Below are positions 1 through 6,131 of a DNA stretch of 10,746 nucleotides, piece by piece. Origin of the DNA: JACVRW01 sp035645115. GTDB taxonomy: Bacteria > Actinomycetota > Thermoleophilia > Solirubrobacterales > Thermoleophilaceae. The stretch's first letter is position 1. Each line of letters starts with the position of its first letter. A model generated the notes under the pieces. It ran no database searches, was not told the origin of the DNA, and saw only the letters and a program-made list of their open reading frames with translations. A program made the position numbers and the translations under genes. The stretch spans positions 1 through 10,746 of the forward strand of contig DASQNF010000091.1 of NCBI GenBank assembly GCA_035645115.1, in the 5' to 3' direction.

Positions 1-147
1 GCACGGGTCGGGGAGCCCCTCCACGAGCGGGCTCCGGCGCCGCCAGGCCACGTGGTTCCAGCCGATCTGCGGGACCTTGCGGCCGTTCGCCTCGAGCCCC
101 GTCACAGGCCCCTCGAGCAGCCCGATCCCCTCGGATCCCCCGAGCTC
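1..147. repeat. Diverged duplicate of the hisH 3' half (copy 1)
   Basis: Positions 1-147 align without gaps to 603-749 at a constant offset of 602. I count about 13 mismatches (roughly 91% identity). The similarity ends at a shared 11-base stretch, cccccgagctc (137-147 and 739-749), beyond which copy 1 becomes hisA and copy 2 stays hisH. The left end of the duplication is not visible because the window begins inside it. Confidence 0.85.
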
Positions 148-378
148 CACCGGCACCGGCAACCCTTTCGCGATCCGCTCCACGTGACGGAGGTTGACGG
201 GCTCGCCCTCGCGCGCGCCGTCGAGGTCCACGAGGTGCAGGAAGCGCGCGCCCGCCTCGACGAACGAGCGGGCGGCCTCGAACGGCTCGTCCGCGTACAC
301 CGTCTCCTCGTCGAAGCGCCCCTGGCGAAGGCGCACCGCCTTACCGTCGCGGATGTCCACCGCGGGAAGCAGGATCAT
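1..378 (-). CDS. hisA: HisA N-terminus fused in frame to a HisH fragment (partial, runs off the left edge)
   Basis: The start ATG (378-376) overlaps the hisH stop in ATGA, and no Shine-Dalgarno is visible, so translation is probably coupled. Residues 1-81 are a normal start of phosphoribosylformimino-5-aminoimidazole carboxamide ribotide isomerase: MILLPAVDIRDGKAVRL with the catalytic-type Asp8, ETVYADEP, LHLVDLDGA around 48-55, and GLPVPVELGG at 72-81. From about residue 78 the frame continues, without a stop, as HisH: EGIGLLEG, then KVPQIGWNHVAWRR, then GLPDPC at the window edge. About 44 of 49 residues match HisH 99-147 of the neighbouring gene. The rest of the HisA barrel, including the second catalytic Asp, is therefore absent here. 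An intact HisA would catalyse the ProFAR-to-PRFAR step in the cytosol. This may be a genuine fusion/duplication or a join of two strain haplotypes at a contig end. Confidence 0.75.
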   Translation of the reverse strand, partial: MILLPAVDIRDGKAVRLRQGRFDEETVYADEPFEAARSFVEAGARFLHLVDLDGAREGEPVNLRHVERIAKGLPVPVELGGSEGIGLLEGPVTGLEANGRKVPQIGWNHVAWRRRSPLVEGLPDPC

Positions 379-1043
379 GCGGCGCTGAGGCTCGCCGAGC
401 CGGGGTGCGCCGACCTCGCCAGGCCCACGAAGTTCCGCAGCAGCCGCAGGCCGTGCGGCCCGGACTTCTCGGGGTGCGACTGCAGCCCGTACACCGGCGG
501 CCGGGCCACCACGCTCACGAACTCGCTGCCGTACTCGGCCGTCCCGAGGACGTCCTCCTCCCGGGTGGGCCGCGGCGCGAACGAGTTCGCGTGGTAGAAG
601 GCGCACGGGTCCGGGAGCCCCTTCACCAGCGGGCTAGGGCGCCGCCAGGCCACGTGGTTCCAGCCGATCTGCGGGACCTTGAGGCCGTTCGCCTCAAGTC
701 CCGTCACCGCCCCCTCGAGCAGCCCTATCCCCTCGGCGCCCCCGAGCTCGGTGGTGGACTCGAACATCAGCTGCATGCCCATGCAGAGGCCGAGCAGGGG
801 CACGCCGGCCGCCACGCGCTCGCGCAGCAGCTCGTCGAGCCCGAGGCGCCGCACCTGCTCCATCGCCCTAGGCATCGCTCCCACGCCCGGAAGCACGATG
901 GCGTGGGCCGCGCGCACGCGCGCGTGGTCGTTGGTCAGCTTGGGCTGCGCGCACACGTGCTCGAGGGCCTTGAAGACCGAGCGCAGGTTGCCCATCCCGT
1001 AGTCGAGGATCGCAACGCGCGCGCCGCGCTCCGGAGCGCTCAC
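375..1043 (-). CDS. hisH: Imidazole glycerol phosphate synthase, glutamine amidotransferase subunit
   Basis: This is a class I glutaminase of 222 residues, close to the usual length of about 200-220. It supplies ammonia to HisF for making IGP and AICAR from PRFAR in the cytosol. VAILDYGMGNLRSV (10-23) is the typical HisH N-terminus and LPGVGAMPRAM (51-61) the oxyanion region. GLCMGMQLMFE carries the nucleophile Cys87, and YGLQSHPEKSG carries His190 and Glu192, completing the triad. The start is GTG (1043-1041), overlapping the hisB stop in GTGA; its own stop overlaps the hisA ATG in ATGA. Only a weak purine run (aagggg) precedes the start. A diverged second copy of its middle and 3' part occupies 1-147. 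HisF would be expected beyond the left edge, downstream of hisA. Confidence 0.95.
   Translation of the reverse strand: MSAPERGARVAILDYGMGNLRSVFKALEHVCAQPKLTNDHARVRAAHAIVLPGVGAMPRAMEQVRRLGLDELLRERVAAGVPLLGLCMGMQLMFESTTELGGAEGIGLLEGAVTGLEANGLKVPQIGWNHVAWRRPSPLVKGLPDPCAFYHANSFAPRPTREEDVLGTAEYGSEFVSVVARPPVYGLQSHPEKSGPHGLRLLRNFVGLARSAHPGSASLSAA
603..749. repeat. Duplicate block, copy 2 (inside intact hisH)
   Basis: This is the counterpart of 1-147. It lies inside the complete hisH gene and encodes HisH residues 99-147. The differences from copy 1 include both silent and replacement changes (5 amino-acid changes in 49). This suggests coding sequences that diverged as separate alleles, and not a fresh tandem duplication. 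Confidence 0.85.
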
Positions 1044-1627
1044 AGGAGCCCCTTGGTGGAGGGCACGCCCTGCACGCGCGGATCGTCGGCCACCGCCTCG
1101 CGCAGCGCGCGGGCGAACGCCTTGAAGGCCACCTCGACCATGTGGTGCGCGTTGTCTCCGGCGTCCACGCTCAGGTGGAGCGTGAGCTTCGCGGTGCTCG
1201 CAAGCGCGCGGAAGAACTCCGCCGCCAGGTCGGTGTCGAAGTCACCGACGCGCTCAACCGGGAAGCGCGCCTGGAATGCCGTGAACGGCCGGCCCGAGAT
1301 GTCCAGGGCGCAGCTCGCGCGGGCCTCGTCCATCGGCACGGTGGCGTGGCCGAAGCGCGCTATGCCGGCCCGCTCGCCGAGCGCCTCGTCGAGAGCCTGG
1401 CCGAGCGCCAGTCCGGTGTCCTCGACGGTGTGGTGGGCCCCCGTCTGGAGGTCGCCCTGCACGCGGACGTCGAGGTCGATACCGCCGTGGCGGGCAAGCG
1501 AGTCGAGCAGGTGGTCGAAGAAGCCAACGCCGGTGGCGCGCGTGCCGGCGCCGGCGCCGTCCAGGTCGAGCCGCAGCGAGACGTCGGTCTCGCCGGTGAC
1601 CCGGTGGATGTCGGCGGAGCGGCCCAC
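1040..1627 (-). CDS. hisB: Imidazoleglycerol-phosphate dehydratase
   Basis: Monofunctional IGP dehydratase of 195 residues, the normal bacterial length, without a fused histidinol-phosphatase domain. It converts imidazole glycerol phosphate to imidazole acetol phosphate. Metal-binding motifs are clear: FFDHLL (36-41), GAHHTVEDTG (63-72) and NAHHMVEVAFKA (159-170), plus PMDEA (98-102), LDISGRP (108-114) and the C-terminal PSTKGLL. The start is GTG at 1627. MGRSADIHRVTGETDVSL fits the family N-terminus, and the frame is closed by TGA only 3 nt upstream. No Shine-Dalgarno is visible, so initiation probably relies on ribosomes finishing the small repeat ORF just upstream. The first six codons are themselves a partial copy of the 27-bp repeat unit found upstream. 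Confidence 0.95.
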   Translation of the reverse strand: MGRSADIHRVTGETDVSLRLDLDGAGAGTRATGVGFFDHLLDSLARHGGIDLDVRVQGDLQTGAHHTVEDTGLALGQALDEALGERAGIARFGHATVPMDEARASCALDISGRPFTAFQARFPVERVGDFDTDLAAEFFRALASTAKLTLHLSVDAGDNAHHMVEVAFKAFARALREAVADDPRVQGVPSTKGLL

Positions 1628-1756
1628 GGCTCAGAGGCAGATGGTGCTGCCCACGGCTCGAGCGTCGGCGGTGCGGCCCACGGTTCGGGCGTCGGTGGCG
1701 CTGCCCACGACGGAGGCGGCGCCGGCGGCGCCCACGGCTCGAGCGTCGGCTCGCTC
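1622..1756. repeat. Five tandem copies of a 27-bp repeat
   Basis: The units begin at 1622, 1649, 1676, 1703 and 1730, each with gcccacg on the plus strand and an exact 27-bp period. Units 2 and 5 are the closest match, sharing gcccacggctcgagcgtcgg, and unit 4 is the most degenerate. The similarity extends into the first six codons of hisB (1610-1621, 11 of 12 bases match unit 2). The period is nine codons, so length change would preserve frame. The repeats fill nearly all of the hisD-hisB gap. Confidence 0.9.
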
Positions 1757-1789
1757 GGGGTTGCGGCAGCTGTGCGAGGTGCGGCTCAC
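1631..1789 (-). CDS. Small repeat ORF between hisD and hisB (52 aa, unknown)
   Basis: I do not recognise this as a known family. It starts at GTG 1789-1787, which overlaps the hisD stop in GTGA, the same junction type used elsewhere in the operon. A GGAG (1801-1798) lies 8 nt upstream. The first 14 residues (MSRTSHSCRNPERA) are followed by roughly four nine-residue repeats of the form ADARAVGRT, ending in STICL. The TGA at 1633-1631 is 3 nt before the hisB GTG and in the same frame. The stop looks like a single C-to-T change (CGA to TGA) in the repeat unit next to hisB. It occupies the slot where hisC usually sits. It may be a translated spacer that delivers ribosomes to hisB, a relic, or noncoding repeat sequence. 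Confidence 0.45.
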   Translation of the reverse strand: MSRTSHSCRNPERADARAVGAAGAASVVGSATDARTVGRTADARAVGSTICL

Positions 1790-3024
1790 GCGCGGTGCTC
1801 CATCGATTCGGCGTGCACGGGAAAGCCCTCGGCGCGAGCCAGCGCGGCGCCTGCGGGCGCGAGGCGCGCGGGCGCCTCGCCGGGCAAGGATACGCGAGCC
1901 ATGCGGCGCCTGAAGGTGGATACGGAGAGCGCCGACTGGAAGCGCGCGGCGCCCCCGGTGGGCAGCACGTGGTTGGAGCCGGCGACATAGTCGCCGAAGG
2001 CGGTGGCCGCTCCGGCGCCCACGAACACGCAGCCCGCGCGGCGCACCCGCGGCGCCAGCGCCTCGGCGCGCTCCCCCACGAGCTCGAGGTGCTCCGGCGC
2101 GAGCAGCTCGGCCAGCTCGAGCGCCCGGGCGCCCCCGGCCGGCGCCAGCTCGAGCACCGCCTCCGCCACGCTCGGGCGCTCCGGCGCCATCCGCTCCACC
2201 GCCTCCGCCACGCGTTCGCGCAGCGGCGCGTCCGGCGAGATCAGCCACAGCAGGCTGTCGGGGCCGTGCTCGGCCTGCGCAAGGAGGTCGAGCGCTATCG
2301 CGGCAGGGTCGATGCCGTCGCCGTCGGCGATCACGGCCAGCTCGGAGGGCCCCGCTATGCCGTCGATCCCCACCCGCGTCCAGGCCACCTGACGCTTGGC
2401 CTCCTGCACCCAGGAGTTGCCCGGCCCCGTGATCACGTCCACCGCGGGAACCGACTCGGTCCCATACGCGAGCGCGGCGATGGCCTGCGCCCCGCCAATC
2501 CGGTACACCTCGCTCACCTCGCAGAGCGCGCACGCTGCCAGGATCACCGGGTGGGCGCGCCCACCCGGGCCGGGCGGGGCGCACACCGCCACCTGCTCGA
2601 CGCCCGCCGCGCGCGCGGTCACCGCGCCCATCACCACGGTCGAGGGGTAGGGCGCGCGCCCGCCGGGGACGTAGACCGCAGCGCGGCGCACCGGCTTCTC
2701 GGAGATGTCGATCCGCTGGCCCTGCTCGAGCTCGACCGTCACCGGATCGCGCAGCTGCGTACGCGCCAGGGTGCGCACGTTCGCGATCGCCGTGCGCAGG
2801 CCCCCCAACACGTCCCGCGGGAGCGCCTCGAGCGCGCCCTCGAGCTCGCGTGCGTCCACGCGCAGCTCGTCCGCCGCCGGCTCGGCGCGGTCGAAGCGCT
2901 CGGTGAGCTCGCGCAGGGCGGCGTCGCCGCCGCCGCGAACCTGCTGCAGGATCGTCCGCACGTCCTCCTCGACGCCGGCCGGCGGCGCGGGCCGCGCGGG
3001 CTCGGCGACGGTGCGGATCCTCAT
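1786..3024 (-). CDS. hisD: Histidinol dehydrogenase
   Basis: Zinc- and NAD-dependent enzyme that oxidises L-histidinol to L-histidine, the last two steps of the pathway. It has 412 residues, slightly short of the usual 425-435 because the N-terminus is brief. Diagnostic segments are AAVYVPGGRAPYPSTVVM (115-132), IGGAQAIAALAYGT (176-189), ITGPGNSWVQEAKRQV (198-213), GIDGIAGPSELAV (219-231), LLAQAEHGPDS (247-257), LLAPEHLEL (307-315), FGDYVAGSNHVLPTGG (343-358) and FPVHAES (401-407). Gln250, His253, Asp345 and His404 match the zinc ligands, and Glu311/His312 the catalytic pair. ATG at 3024 overlaps the hisG stop in ATGA, with a GGAG about 9 nt upstream. Its stop overlaps the GTG of the small repeat ORF. 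Confidence 0.96.
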   Translation of the reverse strand: MRIRTVAEPARPAPPAGVEEDVRTILQQVRGGGDAALRELTERFDRAEPAADELRVDARELEGALEALPRDVLGGLRTAIANVRTLARTQLRDPVTVELEQGQRIDISEKPVRRAAVYVPGGRAPYPSTVVMGAVTARAAGVEQVAVCAPPGPGGRAHPVILAACALCEVSEVYRIGGAQAIAALAYGTESVPAVDVITGPGNSWVQEAKRQVAWTRVGIDGIAGPSELAVIADGDGIDPAAIALDLLAQAEHGPDSLLWLISPDAPLRERVAEAVERMAPERPSVAEAVLELAPAGGARALELAELLAPEHLELVGERAEALAPRVRRAGCVFVGAGAATAFGDYVAGSNHVLPTGGAARFQSALSVSTFRRRMARVSLPGEAPARLAPAGAALARAEGFPVHAESMEHRA

Positions 3025-3701
3025 CCGCGGATGCTCCGGACGATCCGGTCGATCTGCTCGGCCTTGAGCTTGTGGGACACCGGGTTGGCGATCAGCCGGG
3101 CGGTGCACACGGCGATCTCCTCGACCGCATGCAGCTGGTTCTCGCGCAGGGTGGTGCCGGTGGCGCTGAGGTCGACGATCCCGTCGGCGAGGCCGGTGAG
3201 CGGCGCGAGCTCCACCGAGCCCTTCACCTCCACGATCTCGGCCTGGCGGCCCGTGTCGGCGAAATGGCGGGCGGCGACCCGCGGGTACTTGGTGGCGATC
3301 CGGACGCGCCCGAGGCGCCGCAGCGCCTCGCCGATCGGGTCGCCGCCGGCGCGCGCAGCCACGACCATCGTGCAACGTCCGAAGCCGAGGTCGAGCAGCT
3401 CGTAGACGTTGCGGTGAGCCTGCTCGAGCAGCACGTCCTTGCCGGTCACCCCGATGTCCGCCGAGCCGTGCTCGACGTAAGTGGGCACGTCGCCGGGGCG
3501 CATCGTCACCACCCCGGCGTCGGCGAACAGCAGCTTGCGGTCGTTCGCGCGCACCTCGGCCGTATCGAGCCCGAGCCCGTCGAGCAGGTCCAGGGTGCCG
3601 GCGAACAGGGCGCCGCGCGGCACCGCGACGGTCAGCCCGGGCCCGCCAGGGCCGCGCTCGGCCGCCGGGCCGCCCCGGCCGCGCCCGGCCGCCGCGCTCA
3701 T
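3021..3701 (-). CDS. hisG: ATP phosphoribosyltransferase, short (HisZ-dependent) form
   Basis: Catalyses the first step of the pathway: ATP + PRPP to phosphoribosyl-ATP. The chain of 226 residues lacks the C-terminal regulatory domain of long HisG, so it belongs to the short class that needs HisZ, and hisZ is the gene immediately upstream. Seen: LTVAVPRGALFAGTLDLL (23-40), ANDRKLLFADA (52-62), MRPGDVPTYVEHG (67-79), ADIGVTGKDVLLE (81-93), ATKYPRVA (136-143) and the PRPP-binding DLSATGTTLRENQL (177-190). I chose ATG 3701 because it overlaps the hisZ stop in ATGA and has GAGGAGG (3718-3712) about 10 nt upstream. This leaves a Gly/Ala-rich N-terminal extension of about 22 residues that is not part of the fold. 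The stop overlaps the hisD ATG. Confidence 0.95.
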   Translation of the reverse strand: MSAAAGRGRGGPAAERGPGGPGLTVAVPRGALFAGTLDLLDGLGLDTAEVRANDRKLLFADAGVVTMRPGDVPTYVEHGSADIGVTGKDVLLEQAHRNVYELLDLGFGRCTMVVAARAGGDPIGEALRRLGRVRIATKYPRVAARHFADTGRQAEIVEVKGSVELAPLTGLADGIVDLSATGTTLRENQLHAVEEIAVCTARLIANPVSHKLKAEQIDRIVRSIRG

Positions 3702-4669
3702 GCCCCGATCGCCTCCTCGGCGGCCTGCGCCAGGTGCACGCGCTGGATGTCGAGCGCCACGCCGCACGCCGGCAGCTCGCGACCGAAACGGCCGACCAGC
3801 TCGTCGTAGCGGCCGCCACCGCCGAGGGCGAAGCCCACAGCCGGGTCGTACAGCTCGAACACCGCGCCCGTGTAGTAGCCGAGCTCGCGCACGAGCCCCA
3901 GGTCAAAGATCACGCGGTCCGCCACGCCGCGCTGCTCGAGGAGCCCGTAGAGCGCGCGCAGCCCCTCCACCGCCTCGCCCACGGGACCGTCGGCGCGGTC
4001 GAGCACCTCCGGACCGCCGCGCAGCTCCGGCAGGCTCACGAGCAGCTCGCGCTCGCTCTTCCCCATGCCTAGTCGCTCCACCCGCAGCTCGAGCCCAACC
4101 AGGTCGCGACGCGAGAGGCACTCGATCAGAGGCAGGTGGCGATCCTCGGGCACCTCGAGCGCGAACAGCAGCCGCCGGTAGAGTGCGCCGTCGCCGACTC
4201 CCACGCGGTGGCGTCGCAGGCCCGCCGCGTCGAGCGCCGCGACGGCGAGCGCCACCACCTCCGCGTCGCCCTCGGCGCCCGGCACCCCGAGCAGCTCGAT
4301 CCCGCCCTGGAGGAACTCGCGCGGCTCCCCCACCCCGCGCTCGGTGGCGCGCCAGGCGTGGGCGAAGTAACAGAAGCGCAGCGGGGGCTCGGCTCCCCCG
4401 TAGCGCGTGGCCACGACCCGCGCGATCGGGATCGTCATGTCCGACCTCAGCGCAAGCACGTTGCCGTGCTCGTCGAAGGTCCGGTAGCGCGCGCCTGCCG
4501 CGGTGGCCTCTCCGCGCCGCAGCACCTCCTCGTACTCGAGCGCCGGCGTGTGCAGCTCGCCGTAGCCGGCCGCCTCGAAGCTCGCGCGCATGCGCTGGGA
4601 GATCGCGCGCAGCTCGCGCATCTCCTCCGGCAGCACGTCACGGGTGCCGGCGGGGATCGGGTGGGTCAC
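3698..4669 (-). CDS. hisZ: ATP phosphoribosyltransferase regulatory subunit
   Basis: A 323-residue paralogue of histidyl-tRNA synthetase that has the class II catalytic core but no C-terminal anticodon-binding domain, as expected for HisZ. It forms the hetero-octamer with short HisG and confers histidine feedback control. Seen: PAGTRDVLPEE (6-16), NVLALRSDMTIPIARV (70-85, class II motif 2 region), EFLQGGIELLG (118-128), DLGLVRELGYYTGAVFELY (256-274, where a true HisRS has an RGLDYYTG-type motif) and ALGGGGRYDELVGRFG (281-296). The start is GTG 4669, with no convincing Shine-Dalgarno. It lies 81 bp after murA in the same direction and may share its transcript. The stop overlaps the hisG ATG. 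Confidence 0.93.
   Translation of the reverse strand: MTHPIPAGTRDVLPEEMRELRAISQRMRASFEAAGYGELHTPALEYEEVLRRGEATAAGARYRTFDEHGNVLALRSDMTIPIARVVATRYGGAEPPLRFCYFAHAWRATERGVGEPREFLQGGIELLGVPGAEGDAEVVALAVAALDAAGLRRHRVGVGDGALYRRLLFALEVPEDRHLPLIECLSRRDLVGLELRVERLGMGKSERELLVSLPELRGGPEVLDRADGPVGEAVEGLRALYGLLEQRGVADRVIFDLGLVRELGYYTGAVFELYDPAVGFALGGGGRYDELVGRFGRELPACGVALDIQRVHLAQAAEEAIGA
3712..3718 (-). promoter_or_regulatory. Shine-Dalgarno of hisG
   Basis: GAGGAGG on the minus strand lies inside the last codons of hisZ, about 10 nt before the hisG ATG at 3701. It is the strongest ribosome-binding site in the his cluster and supports the shorter hisG start over the in-frame start at 3767. Confidence 0.65.
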
Positions 4670-4750
4670 GCGACACCCGCCCGGCTGCGGAGAAGATCCT
4701 CACGCCCGGTTTCGGCCGACCCCCGGAGGGCCCCGGCGAGGCGCAAGGCC

Positions 4751-6052
4751 CTACGCCGGCACGCGTTCGGCGGCCACCCGCTCGATGCGCGCGCCCAGCG
4801 ACCGCAGCCGCTCGTCGATCCGCTCGTAGCCGCGGTCGATCTGCCGGATGTTGCCGATCTCCGACGTGCCCTGGGCACACAGCGCGGCGATGAGCATGGC
4901 CATGCCGGCGCGGATATCGGGGCTCTCCATGCGCTCGCCGTGAAGCCGGCTTGGGCCGCTTACGACCGCGCGGTGCGGATCGCAGACGATCACCCGAGCG
5001 CCCATCGACACGAGCTTGTCGACGAAGAACAGCCGGTTCTCGAACATCTTCTCGTGGATCAGGATCAGGCCCTCGGCCTGGGTGGCGAGCGCCAGCGCGA
5101 TGCTGGTCAGGTCCGCGGGAAAGGCCGGCCAGGGACCGTCCTCGATCTTCGAGATCGCGTCGCCCTCGTCCGAGCGGATCCGCAGCTGCTGCTCGGGCGG
5201 CACGAGCACGTCGTTGCCGTCGAACTCGATCTCGCAGCCGAGCCGCGCCAGCGCGAGACGGGTCATGCGGAGGTCGTCGGGGACGCAGTCGCGTATGCGC
5301 AGCTCCCCGCCGGTGCAGGCGGCGAGCGCGATGAAGCTGCCGATCTCGATGTGGTCCGGGCCGAGCACGTGATCCGCCCCGCCGAGCTCCTCCTGGCCGT
5401 GCACGATCATCAGGTTGGAGCCGATCCCCTCGATGCGCGCTCCCATCTGCATCAACAGGCGAGCGAGGTCCTGGACATGCGGCTCGGAGGCGGCGTTGTG
5501 GATCACGGTCGAGCCGGGTGTGAGCGCCGCGGCCATCAGCGCGTTCTCGGTTGCCATGACCGAGGGCTCGTCCATGAAGAAGTCGCACGCATGCAGCCCG
5601 TCGGGCGCGCTCAGGCGGAAGTAGGCGCGCTCGGTGCGGACGTCGGCGCCGAGCGCCCGGAAGGCGTCGATATGGGGATCGAGCCGCCGCCGGCCGATCA
5701 CGTCGCCTCCGGGCGGCGGCATGTCCGCACGCCCGAAGCGCGCCAACAGCGGGCCGGCGATCAGGAACGAGGCGCGGATGCGCTCGGCCCAGGTGCGGTC
5801 GACCTCGGTGTGGGTGACCTCGTCGGCCTGCAGCACGAGCGTGTTGTCCTCGCGCCACTCAGCCTTCACGCCCAGCCGCTCGAGCAGCTGGAGCATCGCC
5901 TCGACGTCCCGGATGCGCGGCACGTTGCGCAGCACCACCTGCTCGCGCGTCAGGAGCGACGCGGCGAGCGCCGGCAGCGCGGCGTTCTTGTTGCCGGCGG
6001 GAACGACGGTCCCCGACAGGGGCGTCCCGCCCTCGATGATGAACTTCTCCAT
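4751..6052 (-). CDS. murA: UDP-N-acetylglucosamine 1-carboxyvinyltransferase, Asp-type active site
   Basis: Transfers enolpyruvate from PEP to UDP-GlcNAc, the first committed step of peptidoglycan synthesis, in the cytosol. It has 433 residues. GNKNAALPALAASLL (20-34) contains the conserved Lys22/Asn23, and RASFLIAGPLLARFG (93-107) is typical. The active-site loop reads MPPPGGDVIGRRRLDPHIDA (111-130), so Asp117 replaces the usual Cys. FPADLTSIALAL has Asp314, matching E. coli Asp305, and IDRGYERIDERL has Arg407, matching Arg397. ATG 6052 is chosen because MEKFIIEGGTPLSGTV is the family N-terminus; the open frame continues upstream but would run into the divergent HD gene. No clear Shine-Dalgarno. 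A TACCCT box on the minus strand (6101-6096) about 43 nt upstream may be its -10. hisZ follows after 81 bp. Confidence 0.95.
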   Translation of the reverse strand: MEKFIIEGGTPLSGTVVPAGNKNAALPALAASLLTREQVVLRNVPRIRDVEAMLQLLERLGVKAEWREDNTLVLQADEVTHTEVDRTWAERIRASFLIAGPLLARFGRADMPPPGGDVIGRRRLDPHIDAFRALGADVRTERAYFRLSAPDGLHACDFFMDEPSVMATENALMAAALTPGSTVIHNAASEPHVQDLARLLMQMGARIEGIGSNLMIVHGQEELGGADHVLGPDHIEIGSFIALAACTGGELRIRDCVPDDLRMTRLALARLGCEIEFDGNDVLVPPEQQLRIRSDEGDAISKIEDGPWPAFPADLTSIALALATQAEGLILIHEKMFENRLFFVDKLVSMGARVIVCDPHRAVVSGPSRLHGERMESPDIRAGMAMLIAALCAQGTSEIGNIRQIDRGYERIDERLRSLGARIERVAAERVPA

Positions 6053-6094
6053 GCGCGGATCCGGCCGGGGAAGGGAGTCAGGGAAAGGCCGGGG

Positions 6095-6101
6095 TAGGGT
6101 A
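6095..6101. promoter_or_regulatory. Possible -10 region(s) in the murA/HD divergent spacer
   Basis: The step tagggta reads TAGGGT on the plus strand (6095-6100) and TACCCT on the minus strand (6101-6096). Both fit TANNNT. The minus-strand box would give murA a leader of about 35-40 nt. No convincing -35 was found on either strand, so this is tentative. Confidence 0.3.
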
Positions 6102-6131
6102 CCGAAGGCCATCTGAGGGAAGTTCGGGCGG

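Noticed and set aside
405..1913. Very long plus-strand open frame opposite hisH and hisB
   Set aside because: It runs antisense through well-conserved his genes, is Arg/Ala/Pro-rich without any motif, and is explained by high-GC codon bias opening the other frames.
3702..3767. Longer HisG start at 3767
   Set aside because: It would overlap hisZ by about 70 nt. The ATG at 3701 has the ATGA overlap and a GAGGAGG in front.
1786..3906. Minus-strand open frame of about 700 codons that includes HisD with a long N-terminal extension
   Set aside because: Only the part from 3024 onward is HisD. The upstream part is an out-of-frame reading of hisG and hisZ, and the ATGA junction marks the true start.
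4717..4750. Possible terminator between murA and hisZ (AGGGCC/GGCCCT)
   Set aside because: Only a 6-bp stem with a long loop and no T-tract; too weak, and read-through into hisZ is just as likely.
4136..6097. Long plus-strand frame opposite murA and hisZ
   Set aside because: Shadow frame of high-GC genes; no recognisable domain.
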